Positions 1 through 9,473 of a stretch of DNA of 64,000 bases are shown here, piece after piece; position 1 is the stretch's first letter, and each line of letters opens with the position of its first letter. Below the pieces are notes generated by a model. The model was not told the origin of the DNA. It was given only the letters and a program-made list of their open reading frames with translations, and searched no databases. Made by a program: the position numbers and the translations under genes. The DNA is from Aurantimicrobium photophilum (GTDB lineage Bacteria; Actinomycetota; Actinomycetes; Actinomycetales; Microbacteriaceae). The stretch lies in assembly GCF_003194085.1 (NCBI RefSeq), contig NZ_CP023994.1:620001-684000 (forward strand), given 5' to 3'.

Positions 1-1
1 C

Positions 2-736
2 ATGAGCACTCTGAACACCTCGCGTATTTCACGTCCCCAGGTTCGACCACAGATGGCGGCGAAGCCATCTGCTCGTCCTGCTGCACCTCAGCGCGGCGGC
101 TCTACCCCAACCGTTCAGGGAAACTTGGCACTCAAGGCACGCACGTCAATCAACAAAGGCACGTCGTGGCGCCCCAGCATTCAGGTTGTCGCTACCCGTG
201 CACAGCGCAAAGCACGTCCCCGTGTTTTTTACGCAATCGTCACCGTTGGTGTCATTTTCGGCATCATCATCTCGAACTTGCTGCTCTCCGTGGCAGTTGC
301 ATCGGGCGCCTATGAGATTGCTGCAATGCAGCAATCCAATAAGGAACTTGGTCGTAGTTACCAGACAATGAACCAGGATCTGGACCGCCTGTCGTCCCCT
401 CAAAACTTGGCAGCCAACGCTGAAGCGCTCGGCATGGTCAACAACAGCACTCCTGTCTATCTGCGACTTTCTGATGGTGCCGTACTCGGAACCCCCGAGC
501 CAGCTTCAGCAACTTCTGGCCTCATTGCAGGCGCCGAAGGTGCCGTCCCTAACTCTCTTCTGACTGGTGTGACTCTGGTTACTCAGAAAGAATCTGAAGC
601 AAAGGCTGCAGCCGCGAAGAAGGCAGCTGCTGAGGCAGCAAAAGTAGCCCCCGTCACTGACAGCGCGCCTGCCGCTGCTGTTCCAGCTGGGCCGGTAACT
701 TTGACCAACGGCCTTCCTAGCGTCACTACGCGCTAA
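2..736 (+). CDS. FtsL-like septum protein, upstream of ftsI
   Basis: Probable small bitopic division protein that would act with FtsQ and FtsB at the septum. The 244 residues comprise a basic, Pro/Ala-rich cytoplasmic N-terminus (about 1-73), one transmembrane segment (about 75-100), a short coiled-coil-like stretch (about 105-132), and a long Ala/Lys-rich then Pro/Ala-rich tail. Topology and position directly before ftsI match the FtsL slot of actinobacterial division clusters; sequence identity to FtsL is not obvious, as is usual for this fast-evolving family. The ATG begins at base 2, so a start further upstream cannot be excluded. The low-complexity N- and C-terminal extensions make it larger than the roughly 100-120 residue FtsL of model bacteria. 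Confidence 0.7.
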   Translation: MSTLNTSRISRPQVRPQMAAKPSARPAAPQRGGSTPTVQGNLALKARTSINKGTSWRPSIQVVATRAQRKARPRVFYAIVTVGVIFGIIISNLLLSVAVASGAYEIAAMQQSNKELGRSYQTMNQDLDRLSSPQNLAANAEALGMVNNSTPVYLRLSDGAVLGTPEPASATSGLIAGAEGAVPNSLLTGVTLVTQKESEAKAAAAKKAAAEAAKVAPVTDSAPAAAVPAGPVTLTNGLPSVTTR

Positions 737-782
737 GGACGTGCTAGCGGCTCAGAATCGCTCGTAAGGCTTAAGGAACAGT

Positions 783-2552
783 GTGAGAAAAAACCCCGTC
801 ACATTCCGCGCAACTGTTGTGCTGGCGTTTGTGGTGTTCCTGGTGAGCGTTTTCGTTATTCGCCTGATCGATATTCAGGTCATTGAAGCAGCTGCGCTGA
901 CGCAACAGTCAGTAGACAAGCGTTCAATCCCGACAACCGTCTATGCCAAGCGTGGCCAAATCACGGACAAGAACGGCATCGTTCTTGCTGACAGCGTGAT
1001 GCGTTACAACGTCACGGTTTCGCCCAAAAACGCTAAAGACTTCCTGCGTCAAACAGATCGCTCAGAGGTGACGATTACTCCTCAGCAAGCGGCAATTGAA
1101 ATTGGAACCCTGACCGGGCAGAAGCCCGAAGAGATTCTCAAAATCATTGCTGATGCCCTGGCCGAGAACCCGAAGTCTGACTTTGCCTATATCAAGAAGG
1201 CTGTTGATGTAGACACCTTCCGGGCACTCAACGCACTTGAAATTCCGTGGTTGTTCTTCGAACAGGCCCCTGGCCGCACCTATCCCAATGGTGCTGTCGC
1301 GGGTAACTTGCTGGGATTTGTTGGTGCCGATGGCCTCGCTCAGGCAGGTCTGGAAACTGGTTGGGACAGCTGTGTTGCCGGCATCAACGGTGAAGAAATG
1401 TATCAACGCGGTGCTGATGGTGTTCGCATTCCAGGCAGTACCGTTACGAGTGTGAAGAGCCAAAACGGTGGAACGCTCAAGCTCACCATTGACTCTGATT
1501 TACAGTGGTTTGTTCAGCAATCACTGGCCAAGCAGGTAGATAAGTATTCTGCCGCGTGGGGCATTGCCGTAGTTCAGGAAGCAAAAACCGGAAAGCTGCT
1601 TGCTGTTGCCGATTACCCGACACTCGATCCCAACAATGTGGATGCTACGGCAGATGCAAACCGTGGTTCACGCGCCTTCATGAGCCCCTATGAGCCCGGT
1701 TCAACCATGAAGCCCATCACGGCGTCCATGTTGATTGATACAGGTGTTGCCACACCTGAGACCCAAGTCTGGGACCCCTACTACATCAAGTTTCCTAACG
1801 GTGCTGAAGTTACTGATGCTGTGATGCACGGAACACTTCCTCTGACATTGACCGGTGTGATTGAGCAGTCCTCGAACGTGGGAATGTCCCAGCTCGGTGA
1901 CACATTGGCACCAGATCAGCGCTATGACTACATGCTCAAGTTTGGGCTTTCATCCGTTTCGGCATCTGGTTACCCAGCCGAGTCCGCCGGTATTTTGGCT
2001 TCATCTGATGCGTGGGATAACCAAACTCACTACACCGTGACCTTTGGTCAGGGTGTGGCAACCACAGCAATACAGATGTCCAGCGCTTACCAGGCCATTG
2101 CCAACAATGGAAAGTTGATTCCTGCCACCTTGGTGGAAAGCTGCACCATGCCAGATGGCACTGTGGTCAAGCCTGACGTTCCTGAGACCACTCAGGTCAT
2201 TAAGCCAGAGACAGCACGAACAACCATCGGCATGATGGAAAACTTCGTGACCAAGGGATGGATTACCAAAGAAGTCACCGTTCCTGGATACCGAGTTGCC
2301 ATGAAGACAGGTACTGCGCAACAGCCTGACGGCGCTGGTGGTTATAAAGCTGAGTATGTGGTGTCGAACATGGGTATGATTCCTGCCGATGATCCGCAGT
2401 ACGTCATCACGGTGGTCATTGCCGAGCCCAAAATTACATTTACATCAATGGTTGTCCCACCCGTGTTCAAAGCGATCGAGCAACAGGTGATTAAGCGCTA
2501 TCGCATCAAGCCTTCTCAGGGTGAAGCGCCAGACTTCCCAATCCGCTTCTAA
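783..2552 (+). CDS. ftsI: Penicillin-binding protein, septal transpeptidase FtsI/PBP3
   Basis: Class B penicillin-binding protein that cross-links septal peptidoglycan in partnership with the FtsW glycosyltransferase. A single N-terminal membrane anchor (about residues 10-28) precedes the pedestal/dimerisation domain. The transpeptidase domain carries all three catalytic motifs: STMK with nucleophile Ser307, SSN at 363-365, and KTG at 508-510. The start is GTG, 46 bases after the ftsL-like gene. The length of 589 residues is normal for the family. It is followed by murE in the conserved cell-wall cluster order. Confidence 0.95.
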   Translation: MRKNPVTFRATVVLAFVVFLVSVFVIRLIDIQVIEAAALTQQSVDKRSIPTTVYAKRGQITDKNGIVLADSVMRYNVTVSPKNAKDFLRQTDRSEVTITPQQAAIEIGTLTGQKPEEILKIIADALAENPKSDFAYIKKAVDVDTFRALNALEIPWLFFEQAPGRTYPNGAVAGNLLGFVGADGLAQAGLETGWDSCVAGINGEEMYQRGADGVRIPGSTVTSVKSQNGGTLKLTIDSDLQWFVQQSLAKQVDKYSAAWGIAVVQEAKTGKLLAVADYPTLDPNNVDATADANRGSRAFMSPYEPGSTMKPITASMLIDTGVATPETQVWDPYYIKFPNGAEVTDAVMHGTLPLTLTGVIEQSSNVGMSQLGDTLAPDQRYDYMLKFGLSSVSASGYPAESAGILASSDAWDNQTHYTVTFGQGVATTAIQMSSAYQAIANNGKLIPATLVESCTMPDGTVVKPDVPETTQVIKPETARTTIGMMENFVTKGWITKEVTVPGYRVAMKTGTAQQPDGAGGYKAEYVVSNMGMIPADDPQYVITVVIAEPKITFTSMVVPPVFKAIEQQVIKRYRIKPSQGEAPDFPIRF

Positions 2553-2597
2553 GGTCACGTCAGCAATAGACTTGAACCAAGGAAAGGTGGTGCACGA

Positions 2598-4172
2598 GTG
2601 GGTGCTTTTGTTGGGTCGTTAAGGCCTGAGCATCCTCAGCCACGTGCGCTGTCAGGTCTCGTCACAGAACTGGGACTCACCACCTCAGATCTTCTCGATG
2701 ACATCGAAATATCGGGTATCACTCTCACCACCAAAGACGTTCGCCCAGGCGATGTCTTCGTTGGTATGCCCGGGGCCAAAATCCATGGGGCATCTTTCGC
2801 TGGCGCAGCCCGCGATGCAGGAGCAGTGGCGCTGCTCACTGATGCTGCAGGTGCTGACATTGCACACGAATGTGGTATTCCGATCGTGATTGTTCCTGAA
2901 GTTCGCGCATCCCTTGGACATATTGCGTCGTGGATTTATCGAAACCAGGATGTGGATGCCACCGTATTCGGCGTGACGGGCACAAACGGGAAAACCTCCG
3001 TCGTCTACATCCTGTCAGCTCTGCTGAAGCAACTCGGTGTCACGAATGGGTTGAGCTCCACAGCAGAACGCCGCATCGGAGATGTGGCCATGGTCAGCGG
3101 ATTGACCACTCCAGAGTCAACTGAAGTGCACGCACTGTTAGCGCGCATGTGTGAATCGTCTGTGCGGGCTGTGTGTCTCGAGGTGTCTGCCCAAGCCATG
3201 ACGCGTCACCGCGTCGACGGTATTCATTTCGATGTCGTGGGTTTCACCAACCTCAGTCACGATCACCTCGATGACTATGTGGACTTCGAGGACTACTACG
3301 CAGCTAAGGCTCAACTCTTCAACCCAGATATCGCCAGCAGAGGGGTTGTCACGGTTGACGACCCATGGGGTGTTCGCCTCGCTGAAGAGGCTCTTATTCC
3401 ATTGACCACTGTGGCGACTATTCCCAACTCGGTTGGCTGGGATACAGCCCAGTGGAAGATGACTGTCACAGAGCAGACTCAGCGTGAGACCTCGTTTGTG
3501 CTGAGTGGCCCAGACGGCCGAGAACTGACAACGTCGGTTCCTTTGTTGGGCAGCTTCATGGCTTCTAACGCAGCTCTGGCCATTGTCATGCTGGTCGAGT
3601 CAGGTTTTGATTTAGAGCACATTGCACACGTGGTTAATGCCGCTGGCGGTATCCAGGTGGTTGTTCCTGGCCGCACCGAGATTGTCTCGGGGGAGTCCGG
3701 CCCTGTTTTCTATCTTGATTACGGTCACACTCCCGATGCCTTCTCGAGTTTGTTGACAGCAGTACGCGAGGTGACTCCCGGCAAGGTTGTCTTCCTCTTC
3801 GGTGCTGATGGAGACCGCGATAAAACTAAGCGTCATGCCATGGGCAAGATTGCTGCCGAAGGCGCAGACGTAGTTGTCATTACGGATTACCACCCCCGCA
3901 CGGAAGACCCTGCCGTGATTCGCGCCGCACTGCGTGAAGGCGCCACATCAGCAGGCAGTGCAGCTGAGATTTTTGAAGTCGCCGATGTTCAATCGGCTAT
4001 TGCTCGGGCCATTGCTGAGGCAGGAGAAGGCGATGCCATCATTTATGCCGGTCCAGGTCATGAAACCGAGCGTGAAGTTGCTGGTGGAACTATCGCTTTT
4101 AACTTCCGTGAAGAAATTAAAGCTGCTCTTACTGAGGCTGGCTACACCCCTCGAGGAGAGCACACCGCATGA
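2598..4172 (+). CDS. murE: UDP-N-acetylmuramoyl-tripeptide synthetase MurE
   Basis: Cytoplasmic Mur ligase that adds the third stem-peptide residue to UDP-MurNAc-L-Ala-D-Glu using ATP. The N-terminal UDP-binding domain is followed by the ATP site GVTGTNGKT (about 125-133), the central ligase domain, and a C-terminal domain with FGADGDRDKTKR (about 401-412). The specificity region reads DYHPR (430-434) rather than the DNPR typical of meso-diaminopimelate ligases, so the amino acid added is uncertain. The start is GTG behind a purine-rich ribosome-binding site at 2581-2587. Its end overlaps murF by four bases (ATGA), implying coupled translation. Confidence 0.93.
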   Translation: MGAFVGSLRPEHPQPRALSGLVTELGLTTSDLLDDIEISGITLTTKDVRPGDVFVGMPGAKIHGASFAGAARDAGAVALLTDAAGADIAHECGIPIVIVPEVRASLGHIASWIYRNQDVDATVFGVTGTNGKTSVVYILSALLKQLGVTNGLSSTAERRIGDVAMVSGLTTPESTEVHALLARMCESSVRAVCLEVSAQAMTRHRVDGIHFDVVGFTNLSHDHLDDYVDFEDYYAAKAQLFNPDIASRGVVTVDDPWGVRLAEEALIPLTTVATIPNSVGWDTAQWKMTVTEQTQRETSFVLSGPDGRELTTSVPLLGSFMASNAALAIVMLVESGFDLEHIAHVVNAAGGIQVVVPGRTEIVSGESGPVFYLDYGHTPDAFSSLLTAVREVTPGKVVFLFGADGDRDKTKRHAMGKIAAEGADVVVITDYHPRTEDPAVIRAALREGATSAGSAAEIFEVADVQSAIARAIAEAGEGDAIIYAGPGHETEREVAGGTIAFNFREEIKAALTEAGYTPRGEHTA

Positions 4173-5575
4173 TTTCGATGACATTGGCAGACATCGCTCA
4201 GACGATGCAGGGAACACTTATTCTGGGAAGCACAGGGTCAAATGCTGACACCGTGATCTCGGGGCTAACTGACACTGACTCGCGTTTGATTACTCCAGGC
4301 GACATCTTTGTGGCGAAGCCGGGTGAATTCACCGATGGGCACTTGTTCATTCCTGCAGCGGTCGAAAACGGAGCTGCGGTTGTCATTGTTGACCACGAAG
4401 TCGAGACCACCGTTCCCCAGATTGTTGTTGATGACACCGTCGTAGCAATGGGAAGGCTTGCCACAGAGGTAGTCGCGCGTGTGCGGGCCAAGGGGAACCT
4501 CACCGTTGTGGGCATTACCGGATCTAACGGAAAAACAACCACGAAGAACCTCGTTGCCAGCATGTGTGAACGAGTGGGGCCCACAGTATTCCCTCGGGAT
4601 TCGTTCAACAATGAGGTGGGCACACCCATCACGATGTTGAAAATTACCGAAGACACTCGTTACTTAGTTCTCGAACTTGGAGCAAGCGGTAAGGGACACA
4701 TCAAGCGGATGACCGATATGGTCCGCCCTGATATTGCCGCTGTGCTGATGATTGGATTGGCTCATGCCGGCGAATTCGGTGGCATTGAAACCACTGTTGA
4801 GTCAAAGCGGGAATTGATCGAATCACTGGGTCCTGACGGCATTGCTATCTTGAACCTCGATGATCCTCGTGTGATGTCGATGGCATCTGCAGCACCAGGT
4901 GAAATCATCACCTTCGGTCATAGTCCAGAAGCCAATGTTCGAGTGAGCGACATCACGTCCTCGATTGAAGGAACTGAGTTCGAACTTCACACCCCTGCCG
5001 GCGACGCACACGTTCGCTTCAAAGTTCTCGGTGAACATCACGCGATGAATGCCGCTGCTGCAACAGCGATTGCCTTGACTCTGGGCTTTGAGCTGGAGCT
5101 CATTGTTGCCAGCCTGGAGTCTGTCATTCGTGCTGAGCACTGGCGCATGGAGCTCATGGGAGGCAACGGCGTCACCATCATCAACGACGCGTATAACGCC
5201 AGTCCAGATTCCATGGCAGCTGCATTGAAGACGTTGCGCCAAGTGGCAGGTCCTGAAAATCGCACCATCGCGGTTCTGGGTGAGATGGCGGAGTTGGGCG
5301 AATATGCCGGCGAAGAACAGGACAGATTGGCCCTGTTGATTGTGCGCCTGGGAATCGACCAACTGGTCGTTGTGGGGGACGGAGCACGTCGACTCCACAT
5401 CTCTGCCATCAACGAGGGATCCTGGGATGGTGAGTCGAAGTTCTACTCGACCCCAGACGAGGCATACGATTACCTATCGAGCCTGCTTTGTGCAGGAGAC
5501 ATTGTTCTGGTGAAGTCGTCGAACTCGGCGAAACTCCGGTTCCTGGGAGATCGGTTAGGAGAGGCATACGCGTGA
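4169..5575 (+). CDS. murF: UDP-MurNAc-tripeptide--D-Ala-D-Ala ligase MurF
   Basis: Adds D-Ala-D-Ala to the UDP-MurNAc-tripeptide, the last cytoplasmic step of precursor synthesis. The P-loop [13 protein letters not shown] lies at about 115-127, followed by the central domain ([12 protein letters not shown]) and the C-terminal domain with [15 protein letters not shown]. The 468-residue length is typical. The ATG overlaps the murE stop, and its TGA overlaps the GTG start of mraY in the same four-base manner, so murE-murF-mraY are translated as a coupled set. D-Ala-D-Ala ligase (ddl) is not in the window, as is common in actinobacteria. Confidence 0.95.
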   Translation: MISMTLADIAQTMQGTLILGSTGSNADTVISGLTDTDSRLITPGDIFVAKPGEFTDGHLFIPAAVENGAAVVIVDHEVETTVPQIVVDDTVVAMGRLATEVVARVRAKGNLTVVGITGSNGKTTTKNLVASMCERVGPTVFPRDSFNNEVGTPITMLKITEDTRYLVLELGASGKGHIKRMTDMVRPDIAAVLMIGLAHAGEFGGIETTVESKRELIESLGPDGIAILNLDDPRVMSMASAAPGEIITFGHSPEANVRVSDITSSIEGTEFELHTPAGDAHVRFKVLGEHHAMNAAAATAIALTLGFELELIVASLESVIRAEHWRMELMGGNGVTIINDAYNASPDSMAAALKTLRQVAGPENRTIAVLGEMAELGEYAGEEQDRLALLIVRLGIDQLVVVGDGARRLHISAINEGSWDGESKFYSTPDEAYDYLSSLLCAGDIVLVKSSNSAKLRFLGDRLGEAYA

Positions 5576-6666
5576 GTACCCTTCTTCTCGCCGGCGCACT
5601 CTCGCTGCTTTTCACCCTCTTGATGACTCCGGTCTTCATTCGTATCTTCCGCCGCGTGGGCTGGGGCCAGTTCATCAGTGATGGTGGACCTGATGCTCAC
5701 CACGCCAAGAAGGGCACCCCCACCATGGGTGGCATTGTCGTCGTGGTTGGCGTGGTGATTGCGTATTTCCTCGCATCGCTCCTCACGGGCTCCACCATTG
5801 AACTGCCTGCCATTTTGGTGCTGTTCCTAATGACCGGTCTGGGCTTGGTTGGGTTCATTGATGACTTCATCAAGACTCACAAGCAGCGTTCCCTGGGCCT
5901 TTCGGGTTGGCCCAAGGTGTTTGGCCAAGTCATCGTTGCGGTGATCTTTGGTTTGTTGGCCATTAACTTCCCCGATGAAAACGGCATCACCCCTGCGTCG
6001 ATGAGTATTTCCTTCATCCGCAACACCCACTTCAACTTCGCTGTTCTCGGTGGATGGCTTGCTGTGTTTGCGTTTTTGGTGTGGGTTATCTTGATTGTGA
6101 CCAGCACTTCAAATGCAGTGAACCTCACGGATGGTTTGGATGGTCTGGCAACCGGCGCATCCATCTTCACCATTGGTTCATTCGTCATTATCAACTTCTG
6201 GCAGCAGAACCAGTCTTGCTTCAGTGGACGTCTCGACCCCCAGGTTGCCTATAAGTGTTATGACGTTCGTGATCCTCTGGATCTCGCCATCGTGGCAGCA
6301 GCCATCGTGGGTGGTTTGATTGGTTTCCTGTGGTGGAACACCTCGCCTGCACAAATCTTCCTCGGTGACACCGGCTCGATGGCTCTCGGTGGTGCACTGG
6401 CAGCCCTGGCGATCCTCAGCCAGACCGAACTTCTTCTGGTCATCCTCGCTGGCCTCTTTGTCATCGACACCGGTTCGGTCATTGTTCAGCGCGGTTACTT
6501 CAAGCTGACCAAGGGTAAGCGCATCTTCTTGATGTCACCCATTCACCACCACTTTGAGCTTAAGGGCTGGGCAGAAGTGACCGTCGTGGTTCGCTTCTGG
6601 ATCATTTCCGCACTGTTTGTAATTACCGGTGTGGGCATGTTCTATCTCGAGTGGCTTACTCGCTAA
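5572..6666 (+). CDS. mraY: Phospho-N-acetylmuramoyl-pentapeptide transferase MraY
   Basis: Polytopic membrane enzyme that transfers phospho-MurNAc-pentapeptide to undecaprenyl phosphate, forming lipid I. The family motifs are in order: [16 protein letters not shown] near the N-terminus, [30 protein letters not shown], and the histidine motif [13 protein letters not shown]. About ten hydrophobic segments are visible in 364 residues. The reading frame stays open upstream to 5488, but GTG at 5572 is chosen because it overlaps the murF stop and places the first membrane helix at the N-terminus, as expected. Confidence 0.95.
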   Translation: MSTLLLAGALSLLFTLLMTPVFIRIFRRVGWGQFISDGGPDAHHAKKGTPTMGGIVVVVGVVIAYFLASLLTGSTIELPAILVLFLMTGLGLVGFIDDFIKTHKQRSLGLSGWPKVFGQVIVAVIFGLLAINFPDENGITPASMSISFIRNTHFNFAVLGGWLAVFAFLVWVILIVTSTSNAVNLTDGLDGLATGASIFTIGSFVIINFWQQNQSCFSGRLDPQVAYKCYDVRDPLDLAIVAAAIVGGLIGFLWWNTSPAQIFLGDTGSMALGGALAALAILSQTELLLVILAGLFVIDTGSVIVQRGYFKLTKGKRIFLMSPIHHHFELKGWAEVTVVVRFWIISALFVITGVGMFYLEWLTR

Positions 6667-6676
6667 TCGGAACTTG

Positions 6677-8173
6677 ATGACCTCGCCACGCGATCTGAGC
6701 ACTCTGAATAGTTGGCATGCCGACTGGTCAGGGTTACGTGTTGGTGTCTTAGGACTGGGCGTCACCGGCTTCTCCGTTGCTGACACTTTGGCTGAACTTG
6801 GTGCGAAAGTCATGGTTGTTGCTTCCGGAGCAGACGAGCTCCGCATCACCATGGTTGACGTTATTGGGGCAACGTATGTTCAAGAACGCTCGGGTGAAGA
6901 TGTTCCCCACGAGCTGGTCGAATTTGATCCTGAGCTCATTGTTGTCTCTCCGGGGTATCACCCCGACCACGAGATTCTTCTATGGGCGGCAGCTCGCAAC
7001 ATTCCCATCTGGGGAGATATCGAGCTGGCTTGGCGGGTGCGAGACAAGGTCAAGGCAGCCGAGTGGCTTGCCGTCACCGGCACCAACGGTAAAACGACAA
7101 CAGTTCAGCTCACCGCTGCCATGCTGGCTGCTGCCGGGTATCGTGTTGCACCGTGTGGCAATATCGGCGTTCCTGTTCTTGACGCAGTTCGTGATCCTCA
7201 GGGCTTTGACGTCTTTGTGGTGGAACTCTCCAGCTACCAACTGCATTGGATGACGGGCGTTCACCCCTATTCATCTGCTGTGTTGAACATTGCTGATGAC
7301 CACCTGGACTGGCACGGCTCCTTCGAGGCATATGTTGCCGCTAAGGCCAAGATTTATGAGAACACCCAGGTGGCGTGCGTCTATAACAAGGCAGATAAAG
7401 TCACCGAGCGCATGGTTGAAAATGCGGACGTGATGGAAGGCGCCAGGGCTATTGGCTTTGACTTGGGAGCGCCGGGAAAGAGCGACTTGGGAGTCGTCGA
7501 TGGCATTTTGTGTGACCGCGCATTCCTCGATGATCGTCATTCCACTGCCCTGGAAATCACCACAATTCGCGACCTTGAAGAACGGGGCTTGGCCGCTCCC
7601 CACATCGTGGCCAATATTTTGGCGGCAAGTGCTCTCGCGCGCTCGTTTGGGGCGCCAACTGAGGCAATCTATGAAGCTTTGAAGACGTTCAGCCTCGACT
7701 CACACCGCAATGAAGTTGTGGCATCCGTGGGGGAGATCACCTGGATTGATGACTCCAAAGCGACAAACCCTCATGCTGCTGATGCTTCACTGACTGCCAA
7801 CGAATCCATCGTGTGGATCGTGGGGGGATTGCTCAAGGGTGTGAACATTGATGAACTCGTTTCCCGCCATGCACATCGCCTTCGCGGTGCTGTGATTATT
7901 GGCGTGGACCGCGAACCTGTGAAAGCGGCATTCGAGCGACACGCGCCCGGGGTCACCGCGCTCGAGGTGGAGGCGGATGACACTAGTGATGTCATGGTTC
8001 ACGCCGTGAACTTGGCCGCAGATTTAGCACACAGCGGTGACGTGGTGTTGTTGGCTCCAGCTGCAGCTTCGATGGATCAATTCACTGACTATGCCGAGCG
8101 AGGACGCCTCTTCGCACAGGCTGTTCGAGACAAAGTTGGAGGTGAGGCGGATGGCGACTCCGCCTCGCACTAG
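6677..8173 (+). CDS. murD: UDP-N-acetylmuramoylalanine--D-glutamate ligase MurD
   Basis: Cytoplasmic ligase that adds D-Glu to UDP-MurNAc-L-Ala. It begins with a Rossmann-like UDP-binding part (VGVLGLGVTGFS) and has the ATP loop AVTGTNGKTTTVQ in the central domain. The aspartate/lysine segment IDDSKATNPHAA of the C-terminal domain and the terminal DYAERGRLF motif are both present. ATG at 6677 gives 498 residues; an open frame extends back into mraY, but an earlier start would add a non-homologous tail. The 3' end overlaps ftsW by 23 bases. Confidence 0.93.
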   Translation: MTSPRDLSTLNSWHADWSGLRVGVLGLGVTGFSVADTLAELGAKVMVVASGADELRITMVDVIGATYVQERSGEDVPHELVEFDPELIVVSPGYHPDHEILLWAAARNIPIWGDIELAWRVRDKVKAAEWLAVTGTNGKTTTVQLTAAMLAAAGYRVAPCGNIGVPVLDAVRDPQGFDVFVVELSSYQLHWMTGVHPYSSAVLNIADDHLDWHGSFEAYVAAKAKIYENTQVACVYNKADKVTERMVENADVMEGARAIGFDLGAPGKSDLGVVDGILCDRAFLDDRHSTALEITTIRDLEERGLAAPHIVANILAASALARSFGAPTEAIYEALKTFSLDSHRNEVVASVGEITWIDDSKATNPHAADASLTANESIVWIVGGLLKGVNIDELVSRHAHRLRGAVIIGVDREPVKAAFERHAPGVTALEVEADDTSDVMVHAVNLAADLAHSGDVVLLAPAAASMDQFTDYAERGRLFAQAVRDKVGGEADGDSASH

Positions 8174-9473
8174 CCAGCCCCGCAGACCATCTGCCACTCC
8201 TCGCACGTCAACTCGCCCGGCGCCACAGGCTTCAACCCCTACCCGTCCAGGTGGTCTTGCCACACGCTTCAAGCTGGAGAAAGCGTTCAAGGCAGAATCG
8301 CCCAACTTCTATCTCCTCGCGGGTGTGACTCTCTTCACTGTGATTCTGGGTTTGATCATGGTGTTGTCCGCCTCGGCCGTGGACTCGTTTTTGCAAGATG
8401 GCGGATTCTTTAGCGGATTTTTCAAGCAAGCAATTGCGGCATTCGTAGCTCTTCCCCTGATGCTGGGCATCAGCCGCCTTCCATTGGTGTTCTTCCGTAA
8501 GTGGGCAAACATTGCCCTGTTTATCACCATCGGTTTACAGCTCTTGGTGTTTACCCCTCTGGGTGTTGAATCCGGTGGTAACAGAAACTGGCTCGATGTG
8601 GGTATTCAGTTCCAGCCCTCCGAGATGATCAAGCTCACCATTGCGGTGTGGCTTGGGGTGAACCTGCCAGCGATTATTGACCGCGTTGGTCCCTACAGCT
8701 TCCGCATCTTTGGTGGAATCTTCCCTGTCTACATCGCCATGTTTGTGGTTCTTCTGGGTCAAGACCTGGGAACAGTCATCATCTTGTTTGCCATTGTGTT
8801 GGGCTGCTTGGCATTCTCTGGAGTTGCCGGTCGCATGATCGGTGTGCCCATGGTGTTGGGTGCGGTTGGCGTGCTCTTTATGGCACTGATTAGCCCCAAC
8901 CGTATGGCGCGCATCATGTCGTTCTTGAATGAGAACTGTACTGACTACACCAATGCGTGTTGGCAGCCGCTCCACGGCAAGTGGGCACTGGCCAACGGCG
9001 GCATCTTTGGTGTTGGCTTGGGGCAATCTAAAGCCAAATGGTCCTGGCTGCCTGCGGCAGATAACGACTACATTTTCGCCATCATCGGTGAAGAGCTGGG
9101 CATGATCGGGTGCCTGGTTGTCATCGCCCTGTTCGTGACCCTGGCGGTGGCATTCGTGCGCATTATTCGCCAAGCACAGGACCCCCTTGTCCGCATTGTG
9201 ACCGGTGGAATCATGATCTGGATTGTGGGTCAGGCATTCGTGAACATCGGTGTTGTGGTGGGAGTACTTCCCGTTCTCGGTGTTCCCTTGCCGTTGCTGA
9301 GTTCTGGCGGTTCGGCGCTGATTATGACCTTGCTTGCCATCGGCGTGGTGCTCTCGTTCACTAAGGACGAGAAACCCATCAAGCGGACTCGCTCTCGGAG
9401 CCAGCCACGAACCCAGAATCGCACGAAAACTCCTCAGGCACGCACCCGCCAGCCCCAATCAGGTCGCAGCTGA
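8151..9473 (+). CDS. ftsW: SEDS peptidoglycan glycosyltransferase FtsW
   Basis: SEDS-family septal peptidoglycan polymerase that works with FtsI. A basic Ser/Pro/Thr-rich cytoplasmic N-terminus (about 45 residues) is followed by about ten membrane helices. SEDS signatures include NRNWLDVGIQFQPSE, VVLLGQDLGT, NDYIFAIIGEELG and the C-terminal LPLLSSGGSALI. The tail is strongly basic (KRTRSRSQPR). ATG at 8151 follows a clear GGAGGTG (8139-8145) inside the end of murD. The stop overlaps the murG start (TGATG). Length is 440 residues. Confidence 0.95.
   Translation: MATPPRTSQPRRPSATPRTSTRPAPQASTPTRPGGLATRFKLEKAFKAESPNFYLLAGVTLFTVILGLIMVLSASAVDSFLQDGGFFSGFFKQAIAAFVALPLMLGISRLPLVFFRKWANIALFITIGLQLLVFTPLGVESGGNRNWLDVGIQFQPSEMIKLTIAVWLGVNLPAIIDRVGPYSFRIFGGIFPVYIAMFVVLLGQDLGTVIILFAIVLGCLAFSGVAGRMIGVPMVLGAVGVLFMALISPNRMARIMSFLNENCTDYTNACWQPLHGKWALANGGIFGVGLGQSKAKWSWLPAADNDYIFAIIGEELGMIGCLVVIALFVTLAVAFVRIIRQAQDPLVRIVTGGIMIWIVGQAFVNIGVVVGVLPVLGVPLPLLSSGGSALIMTLLAIGVVLSFTKDEKPIKRTRSRSQPRTQNRTKTPQARTRQPQSGRS

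Noticed and set aside
8535-9458. A 307-codon open frame antisense to ftsW
   Set aside because: Its composition (Gln/His/Asn-rich, no recognisable domain) is that expected of the complementary strand of a membrane-protein gene; the sense strand encodes a complete FtsW. Other long antisense frames (over ftsQ, tkt, zwf, sufB, dgt, pgk) were rejected for the same reason.
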